From NCBI GenBank assembly GCA_003999685.1, contig CP021228.1, positions 62,001 through 126,000 of the forward strand: a stretch of DNA of 64,000 nt, written 5' to 3'. Shown here one piece after another: positions 23,822 through 35,148 of this stretch. Source of the stretch: Taiwanofungus camphoratus. Taxonomy: Eukaryota > Basidiomycota > Agaricomycetes > Polyporales > Taiwanofungaceae. The translations under genes and the position numbers were made by a program. The number at the start of each line of letters is the position of its first letter. Positions within the stretch are counted from its first letter, which is position 1. The notes beneath the pieces were generated by a model, which saw nothing but the letters and a program-made list of their open reading frames with translations, was not told the DNA's origin and made no database searches.

Positions 23822-24854
23822 TCAGGGCTTGATCAGAGGGTGCCAGGCTGAGACATCGCTCACCAGAACTCCGACATTCCAAATATTTACCTTCTCGTTC
23901 CAAGGAATGTCCAAGATAACTTCGGGAGCTCGATATTGATATGGTTGAATGTTGTCCATCGGATTGTATTCGCCGAAGCGAGCCTCGCCGAGATCACAGA
24001 GCACCGGTCGGCCGTAATTGTAGATATGAGGGACGAGTGGTCGGGATGTGTAGATGATTCGGTCACCGTCGATCTTGCGCGGACCAGGAGACTCTACCTC
24101 TTGCGTCTCGAATACCTGCAAGTCATCCTCGGCAGAGTTGTCATCCAGGCCTAGTAAGATGTTCTTCTCCTGAATGTCTGAGCCATTCGGACAATGGATA
24201 TGACGTGAACGAATAAGAGACTGATATGAACTGGCTCACCGGTGGGTATCACCTTAGCCTCGATATGCAGGAAGTCGAGAGCGAGAAACATATGTTTGAG
24301 AACCGACCTCAAGAGCGCGACAGGCAGGGATTTGGTTGGAAGCATCTCCCGGAATCCTCGTAGAGTGATCGCCAGAGGCGAGTAAACGATAGCTTGATAC
24401 TTCTGGTTGTGGCTAGTGACTTGGAAGTCATCCAGCATCTCGCGAACCAATGACGAGCCTACGTGACTTGGCTTAATCGTTCTCAAATAGTTTGATACCG
24501 AGATCTCCCCGGACAGCGCATGGCAAGTGCCAATCTTGAGTGCCACATGCCGATGCTCCCTGGTGAGGTTGAGCAAAGACTGATGCTACGACGATCAAGG
24601 GAGGCTTACGCTAGGTCCAGACATAGCCATACTGTAGGATATCCACCGTACCCTAGTTTCCCAACGACCTGATATTTGGATTGGCAAACTTGGCCCACTC
24701 GCACCGGTTAGAATTCGTCTGGTCTGTACCACTCCCAGGTCTCCTCTTCGACCAAGCGAGAGTTGTCGATGACATCAAAACCACTCGTTGGGAACAATCT
24801 CGGGGGAGATGGCTTTCGTACGAGGCGGCGAGCAGCACAGACAAGAGACAACAT
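23822..24854 (-). pseudogene. SRPK-like serine/arginine protein kinase, broken and truncated
   Basis: Three exons (24610-24854, 24240-24559, 23822-24177) keep phase and show SRPK-type blocks: LFPTSGFDVIDNSRLVEEE, WEWYRP, a glycine loop [12 protein letters not shown], the VALKI lysine, catalytic loop TDIQEKNILL, a DLGEARFGE metal-binding segment and YRAPEVIL. Three faults argue against activity. A TAA lies in frame at 24718-24720, where relatives have Tyr in an EFYPVR-like block. The HTD-type catalytic histidine is Pro (VIPTD). The frame ends shortly after subdomain IX (IWNVGVL), so the C-terminal lobe is lost. SR-protein-kinase-like genes are expanded in basidiomycetes and such dead copies are common. 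Confidence 0.75.
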
Positions 24855-25938
24855 TGAGGCGTCTGGGTCCACTACTTGTAGACTAGATGCCCTTCAGGGA
24901 AGTCAGACAATTTCAGGCCTTGTCAGACGCGCGCGACGATTTACTGATATCAGACTTGAAGCCTCCGACATGTTGTCTCGTGCCCGTGGGCATTGCATTT
25001 GGACAGTGGCGTTCACACCGACAACATTTGCGAGACTACGACGCTGGATACCAATCTAAGGGCCTTTTCACTTGTGAACAGCAACAACATCCCGAGGCGT
25101 ACCGTCCTCGAGCTTGCTCCGTCGGCAGTATACTGAGGGTGCGCAATAAGAAAATATTCATATAAATGACGAACATGCTTCGGCCCCGTCATCTGACTCT
25201 ACTCACGGTCAAAGTCGCGAGAACCGGTTCGCCAAGGTATGCACCGGCAGATGCCGAGACACAGGGTAGGGGAGGGGCCCTTAACCGGAATTTGGGAAGT
25301 TTCGGGTGTTAAATAAGCCATAATGTGGATACGAAATAAGTGATATATACTGTAACCAGGCCTCTTACTTGAGCTCTCGCCATTGACCATACTGATCACA
25401 TGCCGGTATGCTGCCATATATGGTAAGGTAACTCCTAGTGTTACACTGTGACATGTTAGTGACACTAATTACGTGACAACTAACGCATGCCCGCAACTAT
25501 CAATCCCATTATGGAAGTACATTCCATATACGGTGTGTGGAAAACTCCCACGGGGGGGTTCCTGGGTGCTTAACCGGGATTTCTGACCTCGTGTCTTAAA
25601 TCCGATTTCTGCATACCCCTTGTTCGCCACGACACGGTCGACTCAATTGAGAACCCAGATGTCCTTCGCTAGACCGGGCACGTGAACGTCTTTTTCTGCT
25701 CAAGGCGTCTATGCGTCCTAGGCTCTCAGCGCTCGCTGTCTGAAAGGCAGATATGATTGAATGATGAACTGTATCGCTGGGGACTCAGCAACCTTAAATT
25801 CGTCCCGGTCGATGTAGGTCTTCGTATCTCCTATCATCACTGCAAGTACCATCTGCCGACTTCGTCGTGAGTCTCCCTGGCCTGGCAGATCCTGGCAATT
25901 GACCCAGGACTGCGTCTAGCAAGGCATCGGTGGCCACC
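24855..25938. other. Divergent intergenic region, nothing recognised
   Basis: Between the 5' ends of the kinase pseudogene and the GNAT gene, so it should include the promoters of both. No clear TATA element or coding region was seen. Confidence 0.45.
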
Positions 25939-28005
25939 ATGTCGCTTTCCAACGAGCACATCGTCCTCGAACCAAACCTTGAATCCCACACTGTCGACGT
26001 AGCCGCACTGTTGGAGGCATGGGACGTGCTCGCCCCCATTGCCGTTGAGGTCTCGCTCAAGCAGCGCGCGAACCTATGGGAGTTCGCCGGTGAAGAATGT
26101 TTGCTCTTCGCAGCCATCCAGAGGAAAGTCAAACCAGACAAACAGGAAGAACAATCACAAATCGAAGACGAGGTGCAGAAACACTCCCATTCCTTCATTG
26201 CTCCACGCTTCAATTCATCGTTGGACTCACAGGATTCGCCGTTTTCGCCGCTGCTGCCGGTTCAGTCGCAGTGCCTGTTCAACCCATGCAATGTCTGCAA
26301 TGTCTCAGCAGCCTCGTCTGTAAATGATGCACGCCCAAGGCCCTTTCTGCGGCAGCGCCCTCCCCCTATTCCCGAACAACTCTGGGACAGCCCAACGCGC
26401 CAATTTTATGAGCACTTTCACGCACAATCGCTTGCTCGCAACCTCGAAATGTCCAACCGCTCCCGGGATCTTGTAAATGCAGTCTTTGGATCCGAGACGG
26501 ACAGAGACCATGCAGGTGCACCCTTTGGGTTCGAGACGGACGCAAATCACGTATACGTACAGCCACCTAGCCCGTGGGACGTCCCTATATTAAAGGCGGA
26601 CTTTTCCCCGGGACCAGTCCGTGTGTTCCCAAACGACTACCCAACTGTATGGAACACCGCTGTGTCTAACCCAGCTCGTGCATCGTCCGCGGACTACCCT
26701 GCATGGGCTGCTCATCCGTCCACACCCACGCACCTTCCCTCTCAGCAGACTCCTGGCAGACATCAGACCTCGCCGAACAACCCTGACCCGTCTCTCGCCC
26801 GCAACCGCACTCCGCTCCAACCCCTGTCCACAGTCCGCTCCCAGAACCAGGAGCCGCAAAGCACGCATCCGACGCTCGAGACGGCCGGCATTCTCTACGT
26901 CGCGCCCACCCCATACGCCTCCACGGTCTCTGTCACCGTTGCGCTTCGTCCCTCGGCGCGCGGAAAAGGGCTCGCTTCGCACGCAACCCGCGTCGCGCTC
27001 GGCTGGGCGTTCGACGCCCTCGGCATGCACAAGGTGACCGCCGAGCTGATGTCCTCGCCCGACCGTGCTGCGGCGCTGAGGCTGTTCACCGCGGCCGGGT
27101 TCGAGCAGGAGGGCACGCGCAGGAGGGCGGTGATGAATGCCAACGGGCAGTGGAAAGACGTCGTCTGCCTCGGGATGCTCGACACCGAGTGGGTCGTACG
27201 CGGGGGGCGGAAGGGCACGGGGTCACGGGAAAGCCCATGGGACGAGCTGCTGGCGAGGCACCAGAAGGAGCGCGAGGAGCTCCTTGCGTGGGAGGAGCGG
27301 GAGAGGCTCGGAAAACTGCAGCGGACCGCCAGCGTGGAGACGATAAAGGAGCAGGTGTGCAGCGAAGGACGATGCGATGCGCTCGCGTCAGCTGCGCGGG
27401 TTTCGATGGGCCCCGAGGCAGGAGCCGGCTCGTCTGCTCGTTCCTCCGTTGGTCCCTTCGAAAGCGTGCAGCCGTCTCCTGTGGTCTCGCCGTCCCCCAA
27501 CTACGCGCGGGGCGGCCTCGATCCAGATAAGGCGGTGCTACATCCACCCTTCCCTTCACCCCCGCAACGAATACTTGGAAACAAACTACAGTGGTCCCAG
27601 TGGCTGCCCGAGTATGACAGCGCGCCTGCTTCTCCTGCCGCATCGGAGTCTTCCAGAGGTGCCTTTTCGTTCGTGGACCCCACCTCTGAGTCCAGAAGCG
27701 CATCGCCCGACTCCCCGCCTCGCCCGCCTCGTCGGAAAAAGGGAAAAGCAAAGGCCAAAGCAACACAGCGCGGTTCCACCGTCCCCGGGCCAACCGCAAC
27801 CTTGTTGGAACCTGGCAGTGCGCCCCCTTCTTCCACGTCCCTGGCGTTCGCTTGGGACGAGCTTGAGAGGGCGCTTCTGGATCCGGACTTACCGTCGCCA
27901 GCGAGCGGAAAGGGGACGACGCCCCTCCCACACGGCCGCGCCCTGCCAGAACATCCGGCCGGCGGCTCTGCATCTGCCAGCGACTCCGAGTGGGACCTGG
28001 TCTAG
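25939..28005 (+). CDS. GNAT-family N-acetyltransferase with long low-complexity insert and tail
   Basis: A single exon of 688 aa. The ATG at 25939 has a near-ideal GCCACCATG context. The N terminus (MSLSNEHIVLEP...) resembles the first strand of RimJ/RimL-type acetyltransferases. About 240 residues of Pro/Ser/Gln-rich sequence follow before the rest of the fold: VSVTVALRPSARGKGLASHA (motif A, acetyl-CoA loop RGKGLA), then ALGMHKVTAELM and NANGQWKDVVCLGML. A charged helix rich in Glu/Arg and a disordered Ser/Pro tail with a basic KKGKAKAKA patch, possibly a nuclear signal, end the protein. It should transfer acetyl from acetyl-CoA to an amine, substrate unknown. The insert could hide an unspliced intron, but no good donor was found. 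Confidence 0.75.
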   Translation: MSLSNEHIVLEPNLESHTVDVAALLEAWDVLAPIAVEVSLKQRANLWEFAGEECLLFAAIQRKVKPDKQEEQSQIEDEVQKHSHSFIAPRFNSSLDSQDSPFSPLLPVQSQCLFNPCNVCNVSAASSVNDARPRPFLRQRPPPIPEQLWDSPTRQFYEHFHAQSLARNLEMSNRSRDLVNAVFGSETDRDHAGAPFGFETDANHVYVQPPSPWDVPILKADFSPGPVRVFPNDYPTVWNTAVSNPARASSADYPAWAAHPSTPTHLPSQQTPGRHQTSPNNPDPSLARNRTPLQPLSTVRSQNQEPQSTHPTLETAGILYVAPTPYASTVSVTVALRPSARGKGLASHATRVALGWAFDALGMHKVTAELMSSPDRAAALRLFTAAGFEQEGTRRRAVMNANGQWKDVVCLGMLDTEWVVRGGRKGTGSRESPWDELLARHQKEREELLAWEERERLGKLQRTASVETIKEQVCSEGRCDALASAARVSMGPEAGAGSSARSSVGPFESVQPSPVVSPSPNYARGGLDPDKAVLHPPFPSPPQRILGNKLQWSQWLPEYDSAPASPAASESSRGAFSFVDPTSESRSASPDSPPRPPRRKKGKAKAKATQRGSTVPGPTATLLEPGSAPPSSTSLAFAWDELERALLDPDLPSPASGKGTTPLPHGRALPEHPAGGSASASDSEWDLV

Positions 28006-28584
28006 CGCGAGGACGCTTCCGCGTGCCCACACTTCGATTCGGCTGCGGGCATGCGAGGCTGGGCTTCGCATGGAGGGCTGTCGGCTGCGCGGGGGTCGAT
28101 GCGGAGAGCCGCGGTGGCGGTTGTGAGGAACGGTGGCGCAGAGGGGTTGATGGCAAATACATACGGTTACTATGGTTCACAAGCGGCGGAACGCGCAGGA
28201 CGGAGCGCCCTAGATATACCCTTCATACGGCTGGAGTTCGGCAGGCCGAGGACTTGAGGCTGAGGACTTGAGGCTGATATCCATATTCTGCGGCATCGTG
28301 TATACAAATATCTGCGTATACGAGAAGGGGTTTGCAAGTGATATGTAACAGCGTTGACAGATGCTTACGTTCATCGTTCTGGGTCCGGGGTTCAAGTTGT
28401 CATGCATAATGTACGATACATACGACGAAATGGCGCTAAGCGCGTAAAACTGATTATTTCCCGCAGAATTTCACCGGCATGTTCGCTACCTTTAATACAT
28501 ACGTGCGCACAAAGTACTACAACGGTGGAGGTCAGATGCTGCAAACCACTACCGCCACAGCGGGACCTTTCCCTCAGGTCAAAC
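28006..28584. other. Convergent intergenic region, nothing recognised
   Basis: Between the GNAT gene and the HAD hydrolase 3' ends. It has a short GAGGACTTGAGGCT direct repeat near 28,250-28,270; no gene was seen. Confidence 0.45.
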
Positions 28585-30537
28585 TCAGACTGTACTGAGC
28601 GCCAACTGAGAGTTGCCCTCCCCGAGATTGTGGACAATCTTCATGGGGCCCAAACCCTCATGTGGTAATGGGATCTGGTCCTTCCACCCCGTTCTGGCCC
28701 TGTCGACCCATATCGCACCAAGACCCGCTGCGCGTGCGCCGGTGACATCGAACGGGTTCCTAGACGGACACGGCCGAGTTAGCGTCGGCTGTCGCCACCA
28801 AAAAGCGCCTCGCGAGAGCCGTTCTGCAAGACGCGACAGCAACGGGCTCTTCGCGGCGCTCGCTTTGGAGCCAAAACTGAGAGTCTCCGAGTGGAGTGGC
28901 TAGCTCCCGAGCACAACGTTACGTGTACAATGCAGGGGGTGGGTGCTCACCCGCTGACCAACCAGACGTCTGGCATACCAGAGGATGCTCTGGACTCTGA
29001 AGCAAGTTTATTGACGTGGTGCCGAAGACCATGATAGATTTCCGGTGCTGGCTTGTACCGGCGCACGGATTCGGCGAGATACAGAGGGAGGGAGCTAAAG
29101 TTTTGAGGCAGCGAGGCCTTCAAAGCTGTGGACACCATCTGAAGATGGAAATACGGATAAGAGCACAGCATTGAGGAAATAAGGTCTGACGTACTTCATG
29201 GGTCCCTGCAAGAAGAAAGCACGAACTAGCGTAAGTCATTGACGTGACAATTACACAAAATGCATTCTGCCATCCAGAATTGATGTTGCATCTACGCAAC
29301 ATCACTGAGAGCACACAAAAAGCGACTGGAGAAGGCAAAAATGTGACATGGTCCGTTGAGCTCATGGCCGAGTATTGATGAACAGCCATCACGGCCGAAG
29401 TAGAGTCCCAAAACAGTCGGAAAGCCGCTACTTCACTAGCACCGCCTTTTTGATGCTGCAAGACAGGCACGTCTTCCAGGAAACGTTTTCTGCACAAATA
29501 ATGATGTAGGAGAGGGTGTGCGCGACCCTGAGATCCGGTCGCCCGTACAAACTTCAAGGTTTGTGACAATCGTGGCAAGTACCCTCATAGAATACTGCAG
29601 GAGTAGAAAATACAGACCGTTGCTGAAAATGACCAGCTCCAAGCCCGAGAGCCGAGCGAGCGCCACCAAAGCCGGGACAGAGTCATCGAAGCTACGAAGC
29701 GAAGTCAGTGATGTGTTCACTGAGGTCACCACCAAGAATCCCAAGACTTTGGAAGCTTTTTCCGCAGAGGTCAGTCACTTCGTCAGTAGCATCAGTAAAC
29801 ATAAGTTGACTTCCCATAGCGCGTCTTCGGTAGCCACTGGTCCCCAAGAAAGACACGGTTGACCGCTCGCGACGCGTACGGCTCTTACATGATAAGACTG
29901 TGATATATATAATCCGGACATGACGGACACCGGGCGATCATGTCTGGAAGCGCTGAGCCCCTCAATCGCTCCACCTTCAACGGAGACCAGCGGCCTTGGC
30001 TAACTACTCTGCCAGGCAATAGTTTTAATACCACGATTAAAAGGCTCACAAAAGCGGTGCGACACCATGACAAGCGGACTGCTCGCACTCACGGGAGAAG
30101 ATGGCTGTACGCGTCCACAAGCGCAGCAATAGTCTTGTCGTCGAGCGTCAGTTCCAACTCCGCGGCCGCATGCTGGAGGCTCTTTCGTGTGACGACATTG
30201 AAGGGCTCGTACAGGCCTGAACATGTAGTTGGGAGACAAAAGACACCCCGAGCATTAATACACGCCCTGGTGAGCGTGCTGCGACCCACCCATGGAATTC
30301 AGCCGCCATGTGTATCTGCGAAAGAGCACTCAGCTCGATGTTCTTATTGTAGGTCCGCGCGCGCTGTAGAGATTTGACGCACTCGAGTTGATACTTCCTC
30401 CATGTTTGACTCAACTGAGCGGCTTTGTCCGCCGCAAGGCCGATGTGAGTCTGAATTCCCAAAGTGATGTTGTTCGTGTCCAGTAATGTGCCATATATAT
30501 CAAACGCAAGGACCAGAATCGCCGACTTGTTCGCCAT
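28585..30537 (-). CDS. HAD-superfamily hydrolase, haloacid dehalogenase type II-like
   Basis: Seven exons with consistent phases (30383-30537, 30290-30315, 30093-30216, 29618-29691, 29195-29205, 28951-29138, 28585-28759) encode 250 aa, the usual size for the family. Motif I is FDIYGTLLD with nucleophile Asp13, and the DxYGT form is that of L-2-haloacid dehalogenases. Motif II is VIFSNG, motif III is the Lys of RRYKPAPEIY, and motif IV is GNPFDVTGA. Exon 5 is an 11-nt microexon (GTHE codons) directly after motif II, and exon 2 is only 26 nt. Family chemistry is hydrolytic cleavage through an aspartyl intermediate, with halogenated acids or phosphates as substrates. No signal peptide; probably cytosolic. 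The gene looks intact. Confidence 0.88.
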
Positions 30538-33294
30538 GACACTGATTTAGCAAAATGAACAGAATTATTGAGATGTCAAACAGAGAGACTTCTGTGGTAA
30601 ACCACCAACGATTTAGAACGAGGAGACGTGGTCATCATAGGTATGTATACTCCCCGGCAATTGGGAATGGCCCACAGAAAACTCTGCCAGCTGAGGGGGA
30701 GATGTATGTACTGGTTAGAGTAAGGAGTTGTCCAAGAATTAGCGCAGCGGCCATGATCTCATCGTATCTCAGATCTCGGCCTGCTCCGTCGTATCTGCGC
30801 CCAAGGTTGCATCGCCATTCAGAGAATACAGTACACTGACTGTAAGAGTACGTATGGATATGTTCATAAATTCAATATGCAACAATGTCTCGTTTTCTAT
30901 AACTCTCAGCAGTTCATTAATACACGAAATCGAGCATGTCTGTGGACCCTTGAACTGAAAGAACGAATCCTAGTTTACTAGCTTACCCAAGTATCCGAAA
31001 CCCTCTATATTAGGGCACATCTCACTGTAACATGACCGGCATTTTAGAAGCTATACCTTTAAGTACCTGTAACGCGAGCGGTCAATCAAACCTCTCTACG
31101 CCGGCTTGGCTATGTACATAAACATAGAAGGTTTCGGGGATGAAGGATGTCGTAAAGGCTGCACATGCACGCACATCTGCTGTCGGAGAATATCTCCCTT
31201 GCTCGCAAGTATCCGCACGTCCAAGGACCGACCTTCCCTCACGCTTTTGGGTTTGAGTTTGTCCAAAACCCTTTCCTAAGATGACCAGGAGATAGGACAG
31301 TCATGTGTTAGCTGCGTCTGGCCAAATTGCATCCGGCTGCGGCAGGTGCATAGAGGCTATATGGACCAGAACGTGACATCCACTCCTGGCCAGTTGTTCT
31401 TAAGACGAAGAAGCAATGAGTCTTGTCTCGATTTCATCCGGACTATATCAATGAGTTCGTTCTCCGCATCCGGGTTATTCACTTACGGAAGATAGCTTAG
31501 CCACGACGAGTCTTCCCCCAAGCCAGAGAAATGAATGCGATCCACAAGTACGGAAAAAGTCACCGATACAATTCAACGTACAGCATATTGCCTCCAGTTA
31601 CATAGAATGTAGCTGAGGAATTATTGAGATGCTGATTTGCCGTTTGCAGACTAAGCAAAGCAAAGCACCAGAGAGACCATGTGAGCGGAACAGGAGATAC
31701 ACCAGGCAGTTATTCCGTCATTACGGTTTGATAGAAGCTTCGTCTATGCAATATGAGGGGTGTCGGGGTTTGTCTGTTTGTAGGGCAGGGGGCAGGAGGT
31801 GATCATCGTGATCATGATACCGAACCATGAGAGAAAAGATATGGACGATACGGCCAGATTACAAGCTGAGAAAGCATGGAATGCACCCCATAGTTGGGTG
31901 CAGGAAAGAAGACAAGAACGTTGATTCTTCGACGCTGAGACACGAGAATAGCGCCCAAGTGAACGAGATCGCCGCCCGTGAAGAACTGTCGAGAACGGCA
32001 CTTCGAGACAGCTCCCTGATTTCCAACCTTGTTGTTTCACTGTCGTGGAGGCTCTGATATGCAACAATACAGCTTGATGATAGCCACTTGAACACTGACG
32101 GTGCTTGTAGACAAACATGATGCACCAATATGCTGACCCTGTGACTTGGGGATACAATAAAATCTGACACATAAAAAGAGGTTCCCCTCGCGACCACTCA
32201 CCGTTAATTGCAGACCGAGCTGATCCCAAGTGAGTTTAGCGGGATTTGCAAATCCGCCAATTTCTAGTGTTCTCACTGCAGATCAACTGAAAAGACGAAA
32301 GCGCTGAGCGGTGGCTGAGCCATGCGTACCGAATCAGATATGATATGACTAAGTGGGCCGCGGATAAGACATATCTCATTATAGGTTATATAAGCGGCGG
32401 GAACGGCAAGGGCAGTCGCAGGAAGTAATTGAAAGCCCTATGAGATTAGACCCACACGTAGAGTCCGTCTAAACAAATGATGCACGGGACTCACGGAAGG
32501 ATGCTCATTTGCGAAAAGACGAGGCGATAGGATCGCAGAAGCTGCCCTCATACAATAGGTTCGACGTTGCTGAGTTGATACCTCGTCCTGCAGTCGCCCA
32601 CACGACGTTTGCAGCGTCTGTGGGCAGATCTAACGCGCAATGTGCGCGGGGCAGACGGTGCATGTACGGCAATGCTGGCAAGCACGTGGGGGTCCATATT
32701 CAACACCAGCAGCAATAGCAGCATGGAGACCGAGGGTCGTCGCGAATCCCCGCTCCGCGCCAGAACAAGGCGGAAAAGGCTTTGTGCATCCGTGGCGCAC
32801 GTACGCAGCAATTGTGGGCGCACATTAGTCGAAGCTTCTCTTCATGATGTTGGACCGTGTAGAAGCCGTGCCAGCGGACGCATCAGAACATGACGAGAAA
32901 CGCTGCCATGTCTCTGGGAAGAACTGGAAGGAGTTGGAAGATGATCCTGATATAGTGCAAAATGGGTCCTTGTGGGTCCAACATATCCCTCCATCCCTGG
33001 ACGTTGCACTCACGTCGTACGGGGTGGCACAGAAGTCACAAAGGTTGAGTAAGTCGAGTAATTGTACCCGGGAAAACGTTTCGAATATCCTTTGCATCTT
33101 CGCAGCGTTCCTGAAGGCGCGGAATTGCTTGATTTTCTTGGCCCGTTGAGCTTGACAGGTGACCACAAAAGATATTGACTATCAGTCAACTACGTTCTGA
33201 CGAATATGACAGGACTCACAGCTTATGTGGTGTGTGTGTGGAGTTTTCAAGTGTAGAACGAAGAGCCTGAAGATACCCATATCTATGACAGGGT
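30538..33294. other. Long stretch without a recognised gene
   Basis: About 2.7 kb. Open frames on both strands (for example minus 31,744-32,229 and both strands at 32,500-33,150) show no known domain. It may hold the lost 5' end of the MDR relic that follows, but no matching sequence is visible. Confidence 0.4.
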
Positions 33295-34185
33295 CTCGAG
33301 GTTGTGGCCAAAGTACAAACGGGTGAGAAACTCGTCGTGTCAGGCGCCGCAGGTGCAGTCGGTTCTTTGGTATGTCAAATCGGGAAGGAAAAGGGCGCCA
33401 AAGTGTACGCCGTCGCTGGCTCCGCGGAGAAGTGTGCGTGGCTCGAGCAGGACGTGGGAGTCGACAAGACAAGAGCCCGACGTTCCATGACGACTTTGCA
33501 AACGCTGTGGGCAGTTTCGACCTGTTCTTCGACAATGTCGGTGGAGAACTCCTGGACTACAGGATGAATTTGCACGCACGGGTCATCATATGTGGTATGA
33601 TCTTGATTCGCTCTCGCGATGCGCGATGTAATCTCAGTCATCGCCTTCATTGCAGGTCACATCTCAGACTACAGTCAGCCAGGAAACACCTGCTTCTCTC
33701 TCTGCGCTGACACGTCTTTGCACACTCTGTAGATGTGGCCAAACCCAAAGGTCTGACCGAATATGCGAACATTCTCTCGAGTCAAGCAACTGTGCAAGGA
33801 TTCACTGTGTGGGTCATGTCATGTTTATTCAAGGGTGTCTGACTTACACAGTCCGCATGGCTGAATGTCCGTTGCTCTTTTCTGGCTATGCATCCAATCG
33901 GTCCACAGGATGAGTTATCTCGAGAGCTTTCCTGCCGGCCGGAAGTACTTCGCTGAGCGTCTCAAATCCGGCACTTTGAAACGAAAATTCCATGTCATCG
34001 AGGGCCTGGAAGAAGCACCCAAGGCACTGGCCATGCTGTTCAGCGGGCAGAACAATGGAAAATTGTAAGTCAGTTGCGCTAACATCCTTTTCCGCTTTGT
34101 TTCTGTGTATAGCTCGATTGGCAGATACCCGGCCTTAGCTTATTGTGTTGTTTTTCTTGACAGGGTGCTCAAGGTGACGGGATGA
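33295..34185 (+). pseudogene. MDR oxidoreductase relic, 5'-truncated and frameshifted
   Basis: The sequence begins within the cofactor domain: EVVAKVQTGEKLVVSGAAGAVGS with a Rossmann glycine motif. It continues with GKEKGAKVYAVAGSAEK, FDLFFDNVGGELLDY and, after an intron, VAKPKGLTEYANIL. The last part is YLESFPAGRKYFAERLKSG, then a C-terminal VLKVTG after a further intron (stop 34183-34185). The catalytic N-terminal domain is absent. Around 33,470 the frame changes between GVDK and SPTFHDDF, consistent with a short deletion. The sequence differs clearly from the two MDR copies at 12-17 kb, so it derives from another paralogue of the same superfamily. Confidence 0.75.
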
Positions 34186-35148
34186 TCAAGGGCATTCGGA
34201 AAGATACCAAGTAAGGTCTGTTGCTTATAAGGTGTATTAGAGATTCCGCGATCAACTACATTGCGAGTTCGAATAGCTGTAAGGGAATGATATGTATGAA
34301 TGTTGTGTACACATAGTATTACAAATGGGTTGGTTACTAAGGGAGCAGTGCAGTGTTGTAGGCTGAGGGTAAAAAGTTTCCCTGTCTTGACAAAGCTGTC
34401 TTTGCTATAGCGATTGAAGGTATCACAGCTCTTAGACCATTTTCCGACTTGCCCAGTGACAATGTTTGGCTTACATCACGGTCCAGGAGTCCATTGGAGG
34501 TATGGTCTTAAACAATAATGTCATTGGTGCTGTCTCTAACTGGGAGAACAAATTGCAAGCTCCACGCATTCCAACTTGGATGTTGATGGGAAAAGACCGC
34601 TTGAATTTAGTATCGCCACCGGACATACCTGGTCTGCGCCGCTAATCTCCATTATGAGGATCGCGGGCTACTACTACGCGGCAAGATACGCGCTGCCAAA
34701 GTTCCTCTGACGGTCAAGACTCGTCAGTACGTCCCGGAACGCACCCGCTGAGACCCTCAAGCTTCGCGCTCGACGAGATTGTCCTCTGCGAATGCTCAAG
34801 CACTCAAGCTTAAAGCTCGGCGGAGCAGACATTAGCGGACAGTTATAGAGCACTCATTACACTGTACATACATGATCCAAGCAATCGCGCGACAGCAGAT
34901 GTGACTGGACCAAAGATGCGCGAACACGACATTTACAGCAAGAAGCATAGTGATAGATCAAGCTAAGCGACATGTAACGGTATCGGCAACGAACCAAGGA
35001 CATGGAACACCGAGAGCAACAGCGACAGCGATGAAAGCGACAATGTGGTATGTGGGCAAGACGGGACGAACGACAGCCCTACCGAGTAATGCGATATGAC
35101 GATTCCGAATGCACACGTTCTACGCCTTGTAGAGTGCCCGCGGCGTGT
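34186..35148. other. Intergenic, nothing recognised
   Basis: Between the convergent 3' ends of the MDR relic and the coiled-coil gene. No supported feature. Confidence 0.45.

Noticed and set aside
27086-28180. A 364-codon minus-strand open frame
   Set aside because: It lies antisense to the GC-rich GNAT gene and has no domain; open antisense frames are expected there.
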